NCBI GenBank assembly: GCA_037783415.1
Contig: JAZGTN010000089.1
Coordinates: forward strand, 744,001-808,000
From: Leptasterias polaris
Taxonomy: Eukaryota > Echinodermata > Asteroidea > Forcipulatida > Asteriidae
Direction: 5' to 3'
Length of the DNA: 64,000 nucleotides
Shown in pieces: positions 31,766 through 62,624 of this stretch (positions are counted from its first letter, which is position 1; each line of letters begins with the position of its first letter). The notes below the pieces were generated by a model. The model had not been told where the DNA came from, did no database searches, and was given only the letters and a program-made list of their open reading frames with translations. The translations under genes were made by a program, and so were the position numbers.

Positions 31766-34700
31766 ATGTCTGACACATTGAATGATAGCAATGCAACACC
31801 CCCCGTCACCCAGTCGCCCCCATCTTCCCCGCCTCATAATCCTCCAAAGACCCCCCCAGAAATGGAAACAGACTGTCAGTTGATTTGTAGCATATGTAAG
31901 AAGCGTTATTCAGATCCTCATCTGCTGCCATGCCTTCATACTTTCTGCTGTGGTTGTCTTAAGACTCTCTCACCTTATATCTTGAATAACGATGATCGCA
32001 GTAGCAGCGCTGGTAGTTCGTTAAGCAGCTTGTGGAGTGGTCACAGCAGCCTTCGTAGCCTCACAATCTTATGTCCACTATGTGAGATTGAAGTTGAGTT
32101 ACCGGTCAGAGGACCAGAGTTACTCCCTGTTGACTTTATGATCCAGAAGAAGCTAATGTTAGCTTCACTGAATCCAGAGACTGGAGAAACAATTTGTGAT
32201 CTATGCACAGACAACGCTAAAGCGATATCAAGATGCATGGAATGTATGGTGAACGTCTGCGGATTCTGTGCTCAGGCTCATAAGAGACAGCGTAAGACAG
32301 CTGGACACTCGGTCCTATCAATGCATGAGGCACGTCGACAAGGAGCTGCTAACCTGAGCTGTCCTGTCTTATGTCCTAAACATAATCAGGAGGAGCTTAA
32401 GATGTATTGTGAGACGTGTGATCAATCGGTATGTCGAGACTGCTGTCTCGTTGAGCATCGTGAGCATCTTGTAGAATACTCTGAAGATGTTGCTCATCAT
32501 CATAAACGTGTTCTTGATAATCTTGTCGCTCGCCTCCAACCACATATTCAGGCCATCTCTGGTGGAATTAACTCCATCAATCGAGCAGAAGCATCAGCTG
32601 CTGAAAAGTCAAAAGAACTATGCAATGATATCAACTTCTACTACGATAATTACATCCAAGCATTACAAGCTCATCGAAGAAGTCTTTTAAGTCGAGTCTC
32701 TCAGGTGTGCGAAACTCGCACCAAGTCCCTTCAATCTCATCGTCTGCAGCTGCAGCAGATTCTGCATGATATGCAGCACTCAAGCAATGTAACATCATTT
32801 GCTTTATCAGACACTAACAATAAAGAGCTTCTGTCTTTGAAACCGACACTTGGAAAACGTCTTAGCTTGCTGAATCGAGTAACGTACCAATGCACACCAA
32901 GAGCAGATAATCTACTGAGATTTAAGGCTAGGGCTAAGGCAGGTAGAGTCAATGGATATGAGGTACATGGGGTCTTGGAATCAAAGCATCTGGATCCCTT
33001 GAAATGCTATGTCCGAGGAGAAGGTAATATCAAATTATCAAATATGAGAATCTTTTTCTTAATATTCTTATTCCTTCTTTGTAACAGCACAATACTTTAT
33101 TTGTTACTGTATCTTTTCTGTAAATTCAAAGTTTTAGTTAATTTACTTTGAGTAACCCAAAATTATGTTAAAGATTATACTCAGTCAGTTTCCCTTTTGG
33201 TATATTACTTGATATTTGAAATTTAAAAATGGTCGCATCCCCTGAACGTGATCCCTCTGCTGCCGCTTCCAAGTTTGTATCGTAAATTTGGGAGCGATCT
33301 CTGGCTATACAGCAGTTAGCTTATAGGTTGAATGGCTTCTGACTAGCACCCCGAACAAAGATATTGGAGACCGCCATACATAGAGCTAGATAGCTCAGTT
33401 GGTAGAGCACCTGCACGTTAATTTGGAGGTCCTAAGGTTATGTCCCGTGGCATTCTAGTCAATTTTTCTTTGTTTAACCCAAATTATTTTTAATTTTATC
33501 CAGTAATTTTCCCTTGTTTTATATTAACTTGCTTTAGTTAAAAGCTTTAAAGCAGCTAGATTCATCCCCAAAACAGCAACATTCAACCACACTGGACTCT
33601 GACCAAAGGAAAGATACAATTTTGTGTATGATTGCTATTTCATTTCAGGGGTCTATGAGGCAAGACAAGACATGGAGGCTGAGTTTCTTTTGATCACTCA
33701 AGACACTGAGAGTCGTCCTTATACTAAAGGTGGAGAAGATGTACGAGCTGTACTGTCAACAGAGTCCATCAGGAACAGGTACTGTAGGTGCTTTACGTTG
33801 CAGTAGGCCCTACCAATTGCCAACCGGTGCACGTAGAAATAAGGCTAAACTTCTTCTCCTAATTTAGAAAATCACAGAGATATACAAATTATTAATGAAA
33901 AGTGCAGCATTTTTATAGTTTGGCAAAATATAGGAATCTTGCAGTAGTCCTTGAACAAAATAGTGAGTAGTAATAACTCTTCATACAGAATCAAAATCAT
34001 AGAATTAGGATTTCAGATTGCTTTTGTTTTTGTTCCTTTATTACTTTTGTTTTCTGCTGAGACCACAATTTCCAAGATTTCTTTAGTTTCTTTTACAATT
34101 ATTAAAGCTGCCATTTAAATGAAGTTGTTTTAGTTTGATTTTGGGATAACCTTGAAGTAGGCCTGGAATTAAACAAAGGCCACTGAAGCCATGCCCTGGT
34201 CTTAGCCTTGGTGTCCTTTCAAAAGTTCCCCATAGACAACGGAAGATGAAATTCCAGTCCTGTTAAACCAATTGCAATAATAGTTTTATGTTTGCTTACC
34301 TTGCTTTGCTAGTGCTTTTATTTTGCTTTTTATTTTGCCTCTTTGATTCGGCCGTCTTCAGAGTTCTTAATTGCAATGTAATTGATGGAGATGATGGAAC
34401 ATATAGAGTCATCTACACACCACAACTACGCACTTCCTACACACTCAGCGTGTTTTTGGATGGACAACACATAAAGGCACGGTGTTTATTGTCAACAGTG
34501 TGCCAGTTCGGTAGTCAAAATATATTTGGATATGCAGCTAAGTCAAAAAGTATCGTAGTCATACGCTTTATTTCTAGTGCTTTTGGTTTTGAAGTAGTTA
34601 CCTTTTAAATCTGGCTGCAGAAACCCATGCTAAATGAAGTTTATTTGGATACCGAACTGGCTCATTACTTTGTTTCAATTGAATCTCAAGTAACTTTCAT

Positions 34701-36259
34701 GTTGAATGATATTTCCATTGTCTTTCCATTGACTTTCCACCATATTGAAACTAGTTGAGATATTGAATTGTCACTTAATGTCACAGACTCGGTTTCAAAA
34801 AGCTGTTTAAGCACAAAAAGTAGCTAAGCACAAAACATGACTGGATTGTGGTAACCAGCCAAAATACCATTCCACATGTAACATCTGTGTGACTGGTTTC
34901 CTGCTAATGTTTGCTTAGCAGAAAATTATTAGGTAAACATTTTCTGCTAAGCAGTTCTATGATTAGGCCCAGGTCGGCATTTATTGCTGTCATATATGGG
35001 GCACAAAAATTGTGAAAAAATGCATAGGTAGCTCACAAGCTTAAAGGTGGGTCATAGATTGGTTTGTCAACGTAATAATGATGTATAGGCAAATTTATAA
35101 AGAAAGATACAATAAAAGTCACATGTGAAAGTTTCAGCTGAAAACAGTGTCTACTTGCTGAGAAAACAGCAAAAACTATCACAATGTTTTCTCAAGAGCG
35201 TTGAATCCATCCATGCTTAGTGACGAGGTGACAGCGGGTACCAACCGTATCTCTGGCCGCATCATTCCTCAGATTCAAATGTTTTTGTGTGAAAATTTTT
35301 CCAAACCATATAAATTCGAGGGGAATCCTTTCTCAAAATAGTTTATCAACAGCTGCAGTGCTTCTCACCAGCTGCAGTGCTTCTCACCATGTAAGTGTTA
35401 ATGGTCATTAATTTTGGAGTATTACCAATCTATGACCCTACCTTTAAGTCATGTATAAGAAAGTTCCCGTGCCCTTAGCATAAAAAAGTTTTGCTTATAA
35501 GAAACTGGTCGCAGTCGAAACGTCCCTTGGTGTTTGCAGTATGCAGTTGGTTCCCTGTATACTTTTTGCTTGGCAAGTAGGATTTGTTTAGCAACATTTT
35601 CTGTACAGCATAAGTATGAAGATCTTTTGGGGTTTGTTGTTGTTGTGATTATTGTAGTGACTTTGTGAATTTTAATTCTTGGCTAACAGGACAGCCCCTT
35701 TACTGTAATGGTACATGAGGGATGGAGGGAACACTCTGGTGTCTGGCAGTGCTGCACTTTCTGCTCAAGCGAGGGCAACAAACAGGCTACCTGTGCCTGT
35801 GGAGGAAAAATGCCAGGTATGTTAATAATCTTTACCCTTTAATCAATTAATTTGAACCTGTCTGTTATCAAAAATAAACTTGATTGATTTGGACTATTTT
35901 CTTTATCTGGTTCTGCAGGTGGATTCATGGGATGTGGACATGGTCATTCCGGCCATCCAGGTAAGTGGCACTGGTCCTGTTGCGCTCTTACCAAACACGA
36001 TTTAGAATGCCTTGAACAGCGCCCTCACACACCTTACCGAACCACCTCCCCAGTGGAAGGTGACAACCCTATCAAGGCACCTGGCTTACATTCTGGACTG
36101 GGTGTGGTTAATCCAGGAGGTATTAGAAGGGAGATGGGTGTTGCTGCCAGACCAGGGGTGGGGCAGATCCAACAGCGCCACACCCCTAGTCTAAGTACAG
36201 GAGCAGAGACTCAGAGAGGAAAAGGAAGAGACAAACAGGTCCATGCTGTTTCACTGTAA
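31766..36259 (+). CDS. TRIM45: TRIM45-like RING/B-box/filamin E3 ubiquitin ligase, complete
   Basis: Exons 31766-33023, 33649-33778, 34362-34476, 35690-35816 and 35919-36259 join into 656 codons. Order: RING (C41-C44, C56-x-H58, C61-C64, C103-C106 with a long Ser-rich insertion in the middle), B-box 1 (about 144-185), B-box 2 (about 203-245, CPKHNQEELKMYC), a helical coiled-coil-like stretch (about 245-380), a filamin-type Ig repeat (DGDDGTYRVIYTP, SYTLSVFLDGQHIK, DSPFTV) and a C-terminal Cys/His/Gly motif (GCGHGHSGHPGKWHWSCC). That closing motif is typical of TRIM45. The ATG at 31766 is used because an AG acceptor at 31752-31753 ends the 5' UTR intron. The third exon appears to use a GC donor at 34477. 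About 75 residues beyond the WSCC motif exceed the vertebrate protein. Confidence 0.9.
33232..33500 (+). repeat. tRNA-related SINE-like repeat, family A, copy 2
   Basis: Shows GCCGCTTCCAAGTTTGTATCGTAAA, AATGGCTTCTGACTAGCACC and then the tRNA-like core AGATAGCTCAGTTGGTAGAG, in the same order as at 689-940 and 47705-47930. It is in TRIM45 intron 1 of the coding region. Confidence 0.75.
34158..34263. mobile_element. 106-bp MITE-like element
   Basis: The left end TAGGCCTGGAATTAAAC and the right end, read inverted, ACAGGACTGGAATTTC form imperfect terminal repeats. The interior matches 16605-16700. Confidence 0.55.
35041..35447. mobile_element. TTAA-flanked MITE, family copy
   Basis: The left end TTAA-AGGTGGGTCATAGATTGG and the right end, read inverted, TTAA-AGGTAGGGTCATAGATTGG are nearly identical over 20 bp and carry TTAA on both sides. 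The interior, read inverted, includes GGCCAGAGATACGGTTGGTACC, the single-copy form of the 57-bp unit amplified in the EHMT intron. It lies in the TRIM45 intron between exons 3 and 4. Confidence 0.8.
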
Positions 36260-36745
36260 ATGTTGATTCCTTTGTCAAAACAGACCTAAAATGTCCTGAT
36301 AAATATATATTCAAGAGTGTTTTTGTTGGGCCTGTTTTCTCCTATGTACTACCTAAACTGATCTAGTTGATTTGCAAAGTTGATTTATAAAGTCAGCCGA
36401 AATATGTTGGGTTCCCCATAATGGTACCCAGTGGGGTATTGCAAATTTAGCCAGCAAATTGTGTAGGTACCATTGGGTACCTTATGGCTACACCTATTGT
36501 ACCTTGTGGGTATCCCTGGGTACAAAACAAGGCCTATAGTTGTTTTCCTTTAGGGCAGCTGGCACCAGCACAACAATTCAGGGAAATATATTTCCAGATT
36601 TTAATAAAAGTTAGTACTTTATTAAATATTGACCACCATTTCTGTCTTTCAGTTTTTGCTATTCTATTTCTTTATTGGATACTGTTTTCAAATTTGGTAA
36701 GAAATTTATAAACACCTTGTTCATTCATGAGAAACCTTTCTTACT

Positions 36746-37107
36746 TAAAGGCCCTGTACACTATTGGTAAGATCGAAAAACACAAATGTTCACAGATTCA
36801 CACATAACTTACATGATTTAAAGTAAGTAATGGTAGAAAGGGTTCCTTAAAATATTTCTGCCTAAAATGCTATCGTTTCTGAAAAATGAGTAAAACAATA
36901 GTTTTTATCGCGCGCGATAATAAACTCGATGTTTGAAAAACAGAAAACACATAAGGTCTTTTTTCACTATTTTCTCGTGACCTCGATGACCAATTGAGCT
37001 CAATTTTTCACAGGTTTGTTATTTCATGTATGTGGTTGATTACACAAAACATGAACACTGTCTGTGATTATTTTGTCAGATCTGCCAATCCTGTATAATA
37101 CCTTTAA
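36746..37107. mobile_element. TTAA-flanked MITE, family copy
   Basis: Left end TTAAAGGCCCTGTACACTATTGG; right end CCTGTATAATACCTTTAA. It shares GACCAATTGAGCTCAATTTT and TTCACAGGTTTGTTATTTCATG with 27768-28133. No ORF. Confidence 0.7.
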
Positions 37108-38519
37108 CATACATGTCTAACAGTACAAATATTTAGTGATCAAGGAACAATAATTTGTTTTACAAATACTTAAGTTAAAGAGGTGTGAGGGTACTATTTT
37201 GATTTACCTAAATGAAATGAAGTTGCCTACTATTACTTCATTATTGAAGAAAGTACTTTTTATTGTATTCTCATTAATTATGCAATCATGTATTATGATG
37301 TTATTTTGTTAATTATAGGCCTATCAGGGTGCTTCATACAAACATAAACAAAGTATTAAAAAACTGCCTTATCAACTTTCAAAGATTGATGACATTTTTA
37401 ATCAACAGAACTAACTATAGATACTAACAGTACTGGTCTAAAATATGTATGATGCAAATGTATGATGCTAAAGTTTGATGCAAACATTGTCTTCCAATTT
37501 GTAGAATATTCTTGGTTATCTAAAGTTGTATTCAATTGTTTACTACCATTTTCACGATAATATAGTTTAGCTAACTGTCAAAATAGTAAGTAAAGAATGT
37601 TGTTATAGTCCACCAAATGTTTCTTGATATCAAAGTAAAACAAAGTCACATTCATATTAGCTATCCAACCAGGGCCAAAAATAAGAGAGAAATTGTATTT
37701 AACCGTTTTCAGTAAAGAAAACAAAATTACCAGGATACCAGCCACAGCTGTTACACGTGACATGGTACTTTGGCTGGTAACCTTATTCTGGTTAGTATAA
37801 TTTGTTATGCTTATATTGTTTGTGTCCTTAAGCAGCTCTGTAACATTAGGACCCGATTTATAAATATAACATGTACTGTAGCTTCTCATATAATATTTTG
37901 GTATTCAATTTAAATTAAGTGTTAATTATCACCATCTTGAAGTTATGAATACTTCATTTATAAATTTAACAAGTTCTTTTCATTGTAATATTTATTTATG
38001 TGTAAATGATTATCATGTGTCAAAATGGTGTTTGTTATATTTTGTCAACCACATTCAGATAAATTGCTCATTTCTGGTGAAAAAAATAATATATTTACTA
38101 CCTTAATTTGAGAGCAAAAATAATAATAATTCAAAAAATGTGTTTTGAATAGTTATGTTAAATTTCCACAAACAATTCAGTTTGGTTGTTGACTTCGAAT
38201 CCGAACTCGGTATTATGTTTGTTTTGTAAATACTGTTTTTTATATGTCCAACATGACCTACTTAGTGTTGAGAAATGGACCAGTTTGTATCTGGGATTGA
38301 CCAAGCCTAATTAATACAAATCACGTGGTTGTTTATGTTACCATCTTTCCTAAGTGCCTCAACTGCTGAAACAAGAGTGCCTAAATGGAAAGATTAATGT
38401 TATCAACAATTCAGGAATTGGGTAAACCTATACAATCATAAGCAAATGTAGAAAATACAAGTTAGGGTTATTAATTAATTAGTTCATTTTATACCATGCC
38501 CGATATGTTGCAGAGGGTG

Positions 38520-38540
38520 CCCCCCCCCCCCCCCCCCCCC
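38520..38540. repeat. (C)21 homopolymer
   Basis: An uninterrupted C run in intergenic DNA. Confidence 0.9.
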
Positions 38541-41439
38541 CAACAACACACTCTTTTCCTCTTGTGCAGAAGTACCCCACCCCTAAAACCCTCTAAAGAA
38601 TTCCCGGGAGTCCCTAAACACAATGAAGACACAATAGGAGGGGGGTACACCATGCCACGTATCGAGCACCAAACGGTTCATTGGGTATTAAATTACATGG
38701 AATGTGACGTGTGTATAATAAGGCTTAGGTGCAGTTTTTGGAAAGTATGATTCTCTCTATGAAAAATTATAATAAGAAAACAAAATGAGATATCGGTGAC
38801 CCGTGTTGCTCACTCAGAACTCATCAATCTTTTTAACTAAGAACCTTTCGAGGAAATTTTGTCTCGTGATCAGTTTTGTCCTTTAACTTGTGCAAAAAAG
38901 AAATATTAATATAATATACATTTCTCAATGATATCCTGTAAAGTTACTCTTTTTCCGATTACCTTTTCAATGGAAACCCTGTTTCTGGAACAATTTCTCA
39001 TATCCCTAGAGGGAGGAGGGTGACCCTCTGTGCTTTTGGACTCTTGGCCAACAAAAGCACGCCGTCTGCATCAATGGTTCCTATAGTCACGGTCAATGCA
39101 CCATGTTCATTGCACATACAAAGAATGCATTTAAAATGTCAAGGTTGTAATCTAGCTTTGATGCACAAATGGTGATGACTTGTGTATAATTGTTGATATA
39201 TCATGTTAAATAAAATGACAAACCACTGTTTTGTGCAGGCTAGGCCTATACTTTGACTGGAATTTCCTCCATTCTTTTGTGACTACTGTAATAGGCCTAT
39301 ACAATAATGCATTACCACTTTTATTATTAAACTAAACTATAATCATATCTTTGTTCCTAACTAAATATCCATGTATTGAATGACGATTGTTAGCGAGACT
39401 AATTTTGGCATTGTTTTTCAATGATATTTATAATATTTTAACTAATTAAAAAATTACTGAAAAAAACGTATTATAGCCGATAGGAATGTTAGATTAAGAA
39501 AAAGCAAACAAAATTGATAAGAGACAAGTTACCTCCCAAGCTCTTCTTTATTATCTAACAACCCCAGCCCAGGCTAAATTTTACATGAGTACTCGTCACC
39601 TACGAGACTTTGAGGCACATACATTTTCGACAAGAGTTCAAAGTTAAAAGAAGTGAAAATGTTTAATTCATTTGTGTATTTGGCTCGAGTATTTGAAAAA
39701 ACCCAGCCCTCAATTAAGTTTTAAAATGAGCGTACGACGGTCTGATTCTGTCAATTTTATTGTTCTTCCTTATTTGGGTGATGCCGATGTTGATCTCAAA
39801 ATCAGGGAAAGCTAATTTTAGATCTGGGTTTTTGTCCTGGTTTAAACATTTTTGGAGTATCAGATAATCTCTATAATGTTAATCAGATACCATTACTTGT
39901 AAATTTAGTTCAGCAAAGCAGTGCCCCATCGACAAAAAAGGAAGGTCTTTTAAAAAATAAAAACACTTTTCACGTTTTAGATTTTTGTAGCCCATAAAAT
40001 CCAGTGTTTTATTTTTGGCTCTACCGTAAGAAGACCATTGACCATGTGATATGTATTATTATTTCAAAACATCCTTCTTAAAAAAGTGTAAAATGTAGAC
40101 TTTTGAGAACTTTAGGCCTATGTTTAAGAGCAGATTCCATGGAAGGCCAAAACCGCGACCAAACAAAAACAAAAAGTTTACTGTTCAATTATTTTCTCAA
40201 AATGAGTTACTCAGTGTAACATTAACAATATCTAGTGTACTCATGGCCGAGCTTGCTACTGGTGTAAGCGTATAATTCTTCAAGTTGAAGAGCATTATGA
40301 AGAATGTTGATATTTTCTTTATTTCTACACAACGGATACGTTATGGCGCCAAACAAAGATGCGGATTAATATAATACCCAGCCCTTGTGACGCGCCGGAT
40401 ATTGATTAGCATACGCCTCTTGATTGGCCAGCTGCTCATTGAGCGTTGTGCACGGTGTATGGGTGTGTGGTGATACCCTTCACGGAAACCTGCGTTAGGG
40501 TCCAAGTCAAATGAATACCGTCACTAAATTATTGACTAAAAATATTTTCAGTGATAATTTTAGAAAATTGTTTCGGTAGAGGTAATGGCAGGGTCACTGT
40601 GTTCAGCTACCTGACTACCGTAATTGTCGAATGTACCGACTTAAGAGTCTAGAAATGTTGTTTTTCATTCATAACGTGAGTAACAGGTTCACTTGCTGGA
40701 AACCCCAATATGTCAATGTTAAATGGTCAAAACTGAACTTGTACTTTTTTTAGGATTTGTGCAATGTTGTTTTAGCTTAAACTAGATTTTTAGCAGACAA
40801 TACTTTGTGGCCCTAAGGTCAAACATGCAACCAAGTATAGGCTAGCCTATCAAAGTATGCTTAACAATATAAGGCAATGCATGATCATAAAATGCATAGT
40901 CTATAATGTAGATTATTTGGACAGGACGCTATCTGAAAATTCTCTCTTTTGGGTTTTGTGTTCTAGCAAGCGAAACAACTTGCATATGGGACAATGAGTA
41001 TTGAGATTTATGCAGATCTGATTGTGTTTGCCCTGAATGCATGAGTTGACACTAGGCAGGAACTGAAACTGAGTGATTTGTGGCTTGTCATAATTTAGTA
41101 TGAAATTGTAGTCACCCAAACAACTTTAAACAAAGAGTTCGCAAAATAACAATTTCTCCTGAATGAGTCATGCAGTCTCCTTTCAGTTTCTGGACCAATT
41201 TCCCATTTTTTTATTTTATTCTTCACATTTTTCATTTAGGCCCTAGTTAGCTATACCGACATTGTCTTAAATTAACAAAATGTGTTCAAAGGTTAATAAA
41301 ATGCAAATAATACAAACTGTGTGATTTATTGACAATGTTTTCATGCGTAAGGGCCTACCTGGGAGGAGTGATCAACAAGGGGCATAGTTACGCTGTCAGA
41401 TCCCGTTTTGACCTCGGTTTACGCAACCAGGGACACATT

Positions 41440-42110
41440 TTTCATTTCAGATACATTTTCAGATACATTTATTTCATGTCAACATCATTCATTACAAAAT
41501 ATTGAAAAATAAATAGATAATATGTGACATTAACATGTAGGAAAAAGAAGAAGCAAATGCTTTTTGTTCCCCTTCCCTATAAAGACAAAGACAAAAGAAA
41601 CATAAAACAAGGAAAACAGTACCGGGACACGGACATGTTATGCATGAGTGAGACTAGACAATAGATAATACAAGAAGATACAAATAAATTAAGTGGTGTA
41701 TAAATCAATCAATATATTCTTTAGTTTTTTACGAAAAGATAAAACACTGGCTGACTGTTTAAGTTCTGCACTTAGATTATTCCAGTAAAGGACTCCTTTA
41801 TGAAAGACACTCTTTCTAAAAAACTCAGTTCTACTTGGTTTTACAAAAAGATTCCCTCTGGCTAAACTACGGGTAGACGTATTGGTAGACGTATACTCTC
41901 CTCTTTGAGCTAAGCTTTTCACACTAGTTTTTCCATTCGAAATGAGTCGAAGAGAGCCGCTGAGTGACACTGTCATGGCGTACATAGGCTATAGGTAAAG
42001 GGGAGGTGTTACGAGGGCCCGAGTGATGTCTATGCCTCCAGGTGTCCCCCTCATTTAAAAAATGTACTTTTGAGATTAAAGTTACCGGAGTAAAGTGTTG
42101 CATTTTCACA
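41440..42110 (-). mobile_element. 5'-truncated LINE fragment
   Basis: The minus-strand frame from 41985 ends with SVFHKGVLYWNNLSAELKQS and SFRKKLKNIL, the typical LWNxLPxxL...FKxxLK close of non-LTR reverse-transcriptase ORFs. An overlapping frame to 42109 (LISKVHFLNEGD) probably continues it across a frameshift. The 3' UTR continues to about 41450, where CAGATACATTT is duplicated and AATAAATG appears on the minus strand. It is non-functional. Confidence 0.65.
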
Positions 42111-42377
42111 ATTACATAATAATGTCAGTGTTTTTAAAGCTATATTATTTCTATTTACTCGCAGACAAGATTTGTTTTGTGTTTTTTTTCATCCACGTCA
42201 GATTATCTTATTTAAAAAAATGCCAAATGGCATAACAAGAGCGCAAAAAGGAGGCTCCTTATACCTATTAGAAGGATGTAAACGGAAACTGCGTCATTTG
42301 AGGGGCTCTTCCAGCCATTATTGGCCAGAAGTGCCTCCTGTCCTAAAAAAGAAAAGAAGGTGCACCCCGTGCCCCCT

Positions 42378-42402
42378 CCCCCCCCCCCCCCCCCCCCCCC
42401 CC
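42378..42402. repeat. (C)25 homopolymer
   Basis: A C run following CCCCGTGCCCCCT. It creates false proline-rich ORFs. Confidence 0.9.
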
Positions 42403-43341
42403 ACATTACCTTAGTTTCAAGTTTGTCTGCTAGCTATAGTGAAACGATCAGATTATGTTTATCGCACATGACTGCTGGTCGGGCGCGCGTATATCACAAA
42501 GTCCTCATGGTTCCCGTCCAAAAAGAGGCCTCCCCAATGTAAGCCCCAGGTGTTAATCAATATTAGATAGCACACAAATTGGCATTATTGCAATCAGCGG
42601 ATTGATATATAGTAATCAAACTTATCTCTCTGCTAAATGATTTGCGTGTACGAAATGACACTATCATGTCACACGGGACAAGTTACAGGCAACCAGTTCC
42701 AGGCAATCTCCAAGAAGAGAATCCATTCACACTGAATATTCACATATTATTCTTTGGGATCTTAAGACATTGTTTGGATAGTTACTCTTATTCTACCTAA
42801 GTGTTCGTGTAGCATGCACTGCAGTTGGTTGCACCCAAGTTTTTTGCCCCATGAGAAGTTGCCTTATGTGACAAGGCCCTATGAATTGTGTGTTGGGGGC
42901 GTAGGGCCTGAGTGCCATGTTTTGTTTACCCTTGACAATGAAATAATAAAGTCTTATAAAATGGTCAGAAAATAAATAAATATGCATGACCTTAGATTTG
43001 TGGTAGTTCTTATAGCAACTACTTGGATGAAATGCTGATTGGTCACTGTGGAGGAACTCTGAGATCATCCCTTCGACTCACTGTCAAAATGAAGAAACAA
43101 AAGAATGTCATGCTTTTATTTTATTCACTCTTCCTTTACCACAGTTCTTCAATAATTCATTCGAATCACTGAGTAAGTTTAGAAATGTTTAAGAGTAAAG
43201 ATAGAGAACTCGGGCTGATATCCCGAATTGAAATGCTCATCATGTTTGGAGGACTGGCTACACATGTGGTCTTCCGACCAACCTAAAATAGTCCCTACGT
43301 ATCTTGCCATCAATTCTGCCCCAAAGCAGCCCGGTACCAAC

Positions 43342-43353
43342 TGCGCATGCGCG
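43342..43353. promoter_or_regulatory. NRF-1-type promoter motif upstream of EHMT
   Basis: TGCGCATGCGCG is an exact match to the palindromic NRF-1 consensus YGCGCAYGCGCR, 14 bp before the proposed EHMT start codon. Such sites are common in TATA-less housekeeping promoters; the start-proximal location fits. Confidence 0.7.
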
Positions 43354-43367
43354 GTACAGCATCGGCA

Positions 43368-62624
<19,257 letters not shown>

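Larger units (their letters stand above)
36260..43340. other. Seven-kb gene-free interval between TRIM45 and EHMT
   Basis: No exon with family similarity was seen on either strand. It holds a MITE (36746-37107), two C homopolymers, an inverted LINE fragment (41440-42110) and otherwise AT-rich DNA. An E2F-like TGGCGCCAAA string at 40345-40354, with an inverted CCAAT nearby at 40423, could mark an unrecognised promoter, but no transcript can be inferred. Confidence 0.45.

Noticed and set aside
42172..42542. Proline- or glycine-rich ORFs
   Set aside because: Created by the C25 homopolymer.
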